Made by a program: the position numbers and the translations under genes. From positions 24,645-88,052 of the forward strand of contig NZ_KI421493.1 in assembly GCF_000473065.1 (NCBI RefSeq): a stretch of 63,408 nt of DNA, read 5' to 3'. The notes under the pieces were generated by a model. The model had not been told where the DNA came from. It worked only from the letters and a program-made list of their open reading frames with translations, and did no database searches. This stretch comes from Bradyrhizobium sp. WSM1743. GTDB lineage: Bacteria > Pseudomonadota > Alphaproteobacteria > Rhizobiales > Xanthobacteraceae. The stretch's first letter is position 1; each line of letters opens with the position of its first letter. Below are positions 61,692-63,408 of the stretch, in pieces.

Positions 61692-61720
61692 CCCCTCTCT
61701 CCAATGCTGCGGGAGAGGGG
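61692..61720. terminator. Hairpin between convergent genes
   Basis: CCCCTCTC (61692-61699) pairs with GAGAGGGG (61713-61720), 13-nt loop. Lies between the VOC gene and the minus-strand lipoprotein gene. No strong U tract. Confidence 0.5.
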
Positions 61721-61767
61721 ACACGCATGGACAGGTTACGTCACGCGCCGATCGGCCGTTCGTCCTC

Positions 61768-62115
61768 TCACCGGATTGAGCCGGTGACGTCCTCGCGCGG
61801 CGGCGACTCCACGCAGCGAGGACAAATCACGAGCTTGCTGCCGAGCTGCCTGTCGTTCTCCGCCTGTATCTCGTCCTGGACCGCCCACCACGCTTCGGAA
61901 TATGGGCGCAAAGTGCCGAGCACCCTTTCCCGTTCCTGATTGGGATCGCTTGCCGCGGGCGCGTGGTCCGTGACGCGCCGTTTCGCGACATGAGGACGGT
62001 TCGGATCCTTGCCAAGACCATCCCACGCGATGGAGCGACGTTCCTGCGCTGGAGCGGCTGCGCATCCGATCAGCGCTGTGCAAAAAGTGAGCAAGATGAA
62101 GCCGTATCGAATCAT
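61768..62115 (-). CDS. Small putative lipoprotein
   Basis: 115 aa. The N-terminus IRYGFILLTFCTALIGC is a lipoprotein signal with the lipobox LIGC (Cys18). The rest is hydrophilic, with a WWAVQDEIQAENDR segment and a CPRC pair (ICPRCVESPP) near the C-terminus. ATG 62115 is chosen for the signal; the longer frame would bury it. No family recognised. The CPRC might bind metal or form a disulfide. Confidence 0.72.
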   Translation of the reverse strand: MIRYGFILLTFCTALIGCAAAPAQERRSIAWDGLGKDPNRPHVAKRRVTDHAPAASDPNQERERVLGTLRPYSEAWWAVQDEIQAENDRQLGSKLVICPRCVESPPREDVTGSIR

Positions 62116-62647
62116 GCCGGGCCTTCGCTGCGTAGGCGACGCGCAGAATCCGCGTGAGATACGCGCATCACCTCGGTTCAATGGAACTCAAGGCAAAACA
62201 AACTTGCCGGCATGGCTGAATATGAGTCGCACTTTCGCATCACGTTGCGGGCGCAGTGAGGCCGCTTCATGAAACCGACTGCATCGCACAACAATTGGCG
62301 CAATATTGGGCTGTGATCTGCACGCCAGAATCGCTATTGGTGATTCATAAAAGTTACAAACTGGGATGGACGTCACTTGCAAGGGGAGCGACCGATGGCG
62401 GCGGCGCTACAGATCAATTTTGCTCTTTGGGGAATGCTCATCTGCGCCAGCGCAAAGCTGGGACCGGTGATACAGACTCTCTTCTGAAGGCAGCCAGCGC
62501 CTGATGGCGCAGATCACCCGGCGCGAACGCTGCATGCGAGCGCAGGGAACATGGCGTACGGCCTCGTTCCAGCCAAACAAATCGCCTTCAATGTGACGCG
62601 GTTCACGGAGCTCATTCACGTCGCATGCGTGGCCGCCGCCAGCTTCG
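62116..62647. other. 532-bp gene-free stretch
   Basis: Nothing convincing. Short open frames here (for example 62256-62504, plus strand, GTG start) have no ribosome-binding site of note and no recognisable sequence. The G+C content is lower than in the coding regions. It should include the promoter of the lipoprotein gene at its left end. Confidence 0.5.
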
Positions 62648-63085
62648 TCACCGACACCGCGGATAGATTGCGGCGAGATCGCGCCCCTTCAACAGCAGCA
62701 GCCGTGAGCTCAGACCGCCACGGCGGCTGATCCAGTCGCGTACTGGCCCGGGATAGGCGGCAAGCACCGCGACCGATGCCTCCGGCTCGGCAGAGAAGTG
62801 CCCGCGCCGGTCCACCGAACGCGCGGCGTGGAAGCCGAGCACGGCGCGCTTGGTGACGCAGATGCGCTCGCCTGGGACGATGCTCAGCACCAGCGTGCAG
62901 GCGGACAGGCAGGGACCATCGATCACCACGCGCTCGCCGCTCTCGCGCACTTTCTCGAACAGATCGAGGAACGGCCCGACCTGTCCGCCCGGAGACTGGA
63001 TGATGCGGATCTCTGCCGCGGCGGGCGTGACGGCGAGCAGCGCGGATGCAAGCATCAAGGCTTTGAGGAAGGTGATGCGTTGCAT
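62648..63085 (-). CDS. Small exported protein with ClpP/crotonase-like fold signs
   Basis: 145 aa. Signal peptide at residues 1-24 (ending TPAAA). Mature part has IIQSPGGQVGPFLDLF, GPCLSACTLVLS and AVLGFHAAR, the order of strings in predicted periplasmic ClpP-like proteins (COG3904 type). Ser61 and His86 could be catalytic. It is short compared with true ClpP, and the C-terminus ends AIYPRC. Function unknown. The gene lies directly next to transposase remains. Confidence 0.72.
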   Translation of the reverse strand: MQRITFLKALMLASALLAVTPAAAEIRIIQSPGGQVGPFLDLFEKVRESGERVVIDGPCLSACTLVLSIVPGERICVTKRAVLGFHAARSVDRRGHFSAEPEASVAVLAAYPGPVRDWISRRGGLSSRLLLLKGRDLAAIYPRCR

Positions 63086-63132
63086 GAAATCTCCACCAAC
63101 TCGATTTTGTAGGGTGGGTTAGTCTTACTGCG

Positions 63133-63408
63133 TCATGGGCGTCGACGTCCATTTGATGCTTCGCGGGCGCCACAGCACGGACATCGCGGCAAGGTCTTGA
63201 TGAGCGCCCGAAGCAAGCGGGCGTGCATGGTTGCGATCGAGTTCGGGACATGGCGTTCAGGCCGCGCGGGCGGAACCTCTGGGTCGGTAATCGTCGGGTA
63301 AGGGAGGGACCTGGACCGACGGGGCGGAACGAGGTCCTGAGGGGGGAATCGTCGCCTGCTCGGCGATCAGGAAGCCGTAGGCTGCGATGCACAGGGTTGC
63401 GTGGTGAT
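63133..63408 (-). pseudogene. 3' part of IS701-like transposase, frameshifted, cut by window end
   Basis: Reading the minus strand from the window edge gives HHATLCIAAYGFLIAEQAT, then IPPSGPRSA and DDYRPRGSARAA before a stop at 63257-63259. In another frame, from about 63290, the reading continues as PARPERHVPNSIATM and LIKTLPRCPCCGAREA to a stop at 63133. From memory both pieces match the C-terminus of Bradyrhizobium IS701-family transposases, so a one-base shift near 63260-63290 probably broke the end. The 5' part lies outside the window. Confidence 0.6.

Noticed and set aside
62256..62504. 82-codon plus-strand open frame in the gap before the ClpP-like gene
   Set aside because: GTG start without a ribosome-binding site and no family features; kept only as part of the gap description.
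1..63408. tRNA, rRNA, riboswitch or prophage features
   Set aside because: I read the gaps for cloverleaf-like or known aptamer patterns and saw none. No integrase, phage structural or replication gene was found. A covariance-model search could still reveal a small RNA.

Overview
The window looks like chromosomal DNA of a high-G+C alphaproteobacterium, most likely Bradyrhizobium or a close relative. The clues are strong third-position G/C bias (which produces many long antisense shadow ORFs), a ruvCAB block, several families of palindromic intergenic repeats of the kind I associate with Bradyrhizobium, and the 3' end of an IS701-like transposase at the right edge. The taxon is an inference; no rRNA or tRNA gene was found.

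Layout. 85-4069 (-): a periplasmic molybdenum hydroxylase operon (2Fe-2S subunit, molybdopterin subunit, triheme cytochrome c). 4712-7993 (-): two soluble chemoreceptors, one carrying a PilZ-like insert. 8198-13480 (+): yebC, ruvC, ruvA, ruvB, a metallophosphoesterase, ybgC and a DUF1348-type protein. 13689-24531: two minus-strand genes (amidotransferase, LysR) diverging from a plus-strand block with an N-carbamoyl-D-amino acid hydrolase, a polar amino acid ABC transporter with two binding proteins, a deacetylase-like protein, a hydantoin racemase, a dipeptide-type binding protein and an amidohydrolase. 24720-34032: LysR diverging from a polyamine-type ABC transporter joined to an opine/hydroxyproline-type flavin dehydrogenase set and RidA. 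34222-39884: dctA, an NCS2 permease with an SDR, and a KefB-type antiporter. 39960-43596: a Sir2 deacetylase, then a TetR gene diverging from an NmrA-like protein and a Tat-exported epoxide hydrolase. 43791-50516: hydantoinase/oxoprolinase A and B with a TRAP transporter. 50827-53760: a PQQ alcohol dehydrogenase, a small cytochrome c and a XoxJ-like periplasmic protein. 53965-61656: GST and TetR (divergent), a membrane chemoreceptor, a GhrA-like reductase, and an ECF42-type sigma cluster (YciI/DGPF, sigma, SRPBCC, VOC). 61768-63408: a small lipoprotein, a small ClpP-fold-like exported protein and the broken transposase.

The theme is uptake and oxidation of small nitrogen-containing and alcohol substrates. 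Three modules pair a transporter with matching enzymes (carbamoyl/hydantoin, amine or opine, hydantoinase with TRAP), and two periplasmic dehydrogenases feed c-type cytochromes.

The most interesting points are: the PQQ dehydrogenase cluster, with an Asp-x-Asp lanthanide signature but no vicinal cysteine pair; a locus resembling the Pseudomonas Cif/CifR arrangement; two genes preceded by tandemly repeated ribosome-binding sites (4 x 13 bp and 3 x 14 bp); a TetR operator candidate that overlaps its own start codon; and a soluble chemoreceptor with an embedded, degenerate PilZ domain.
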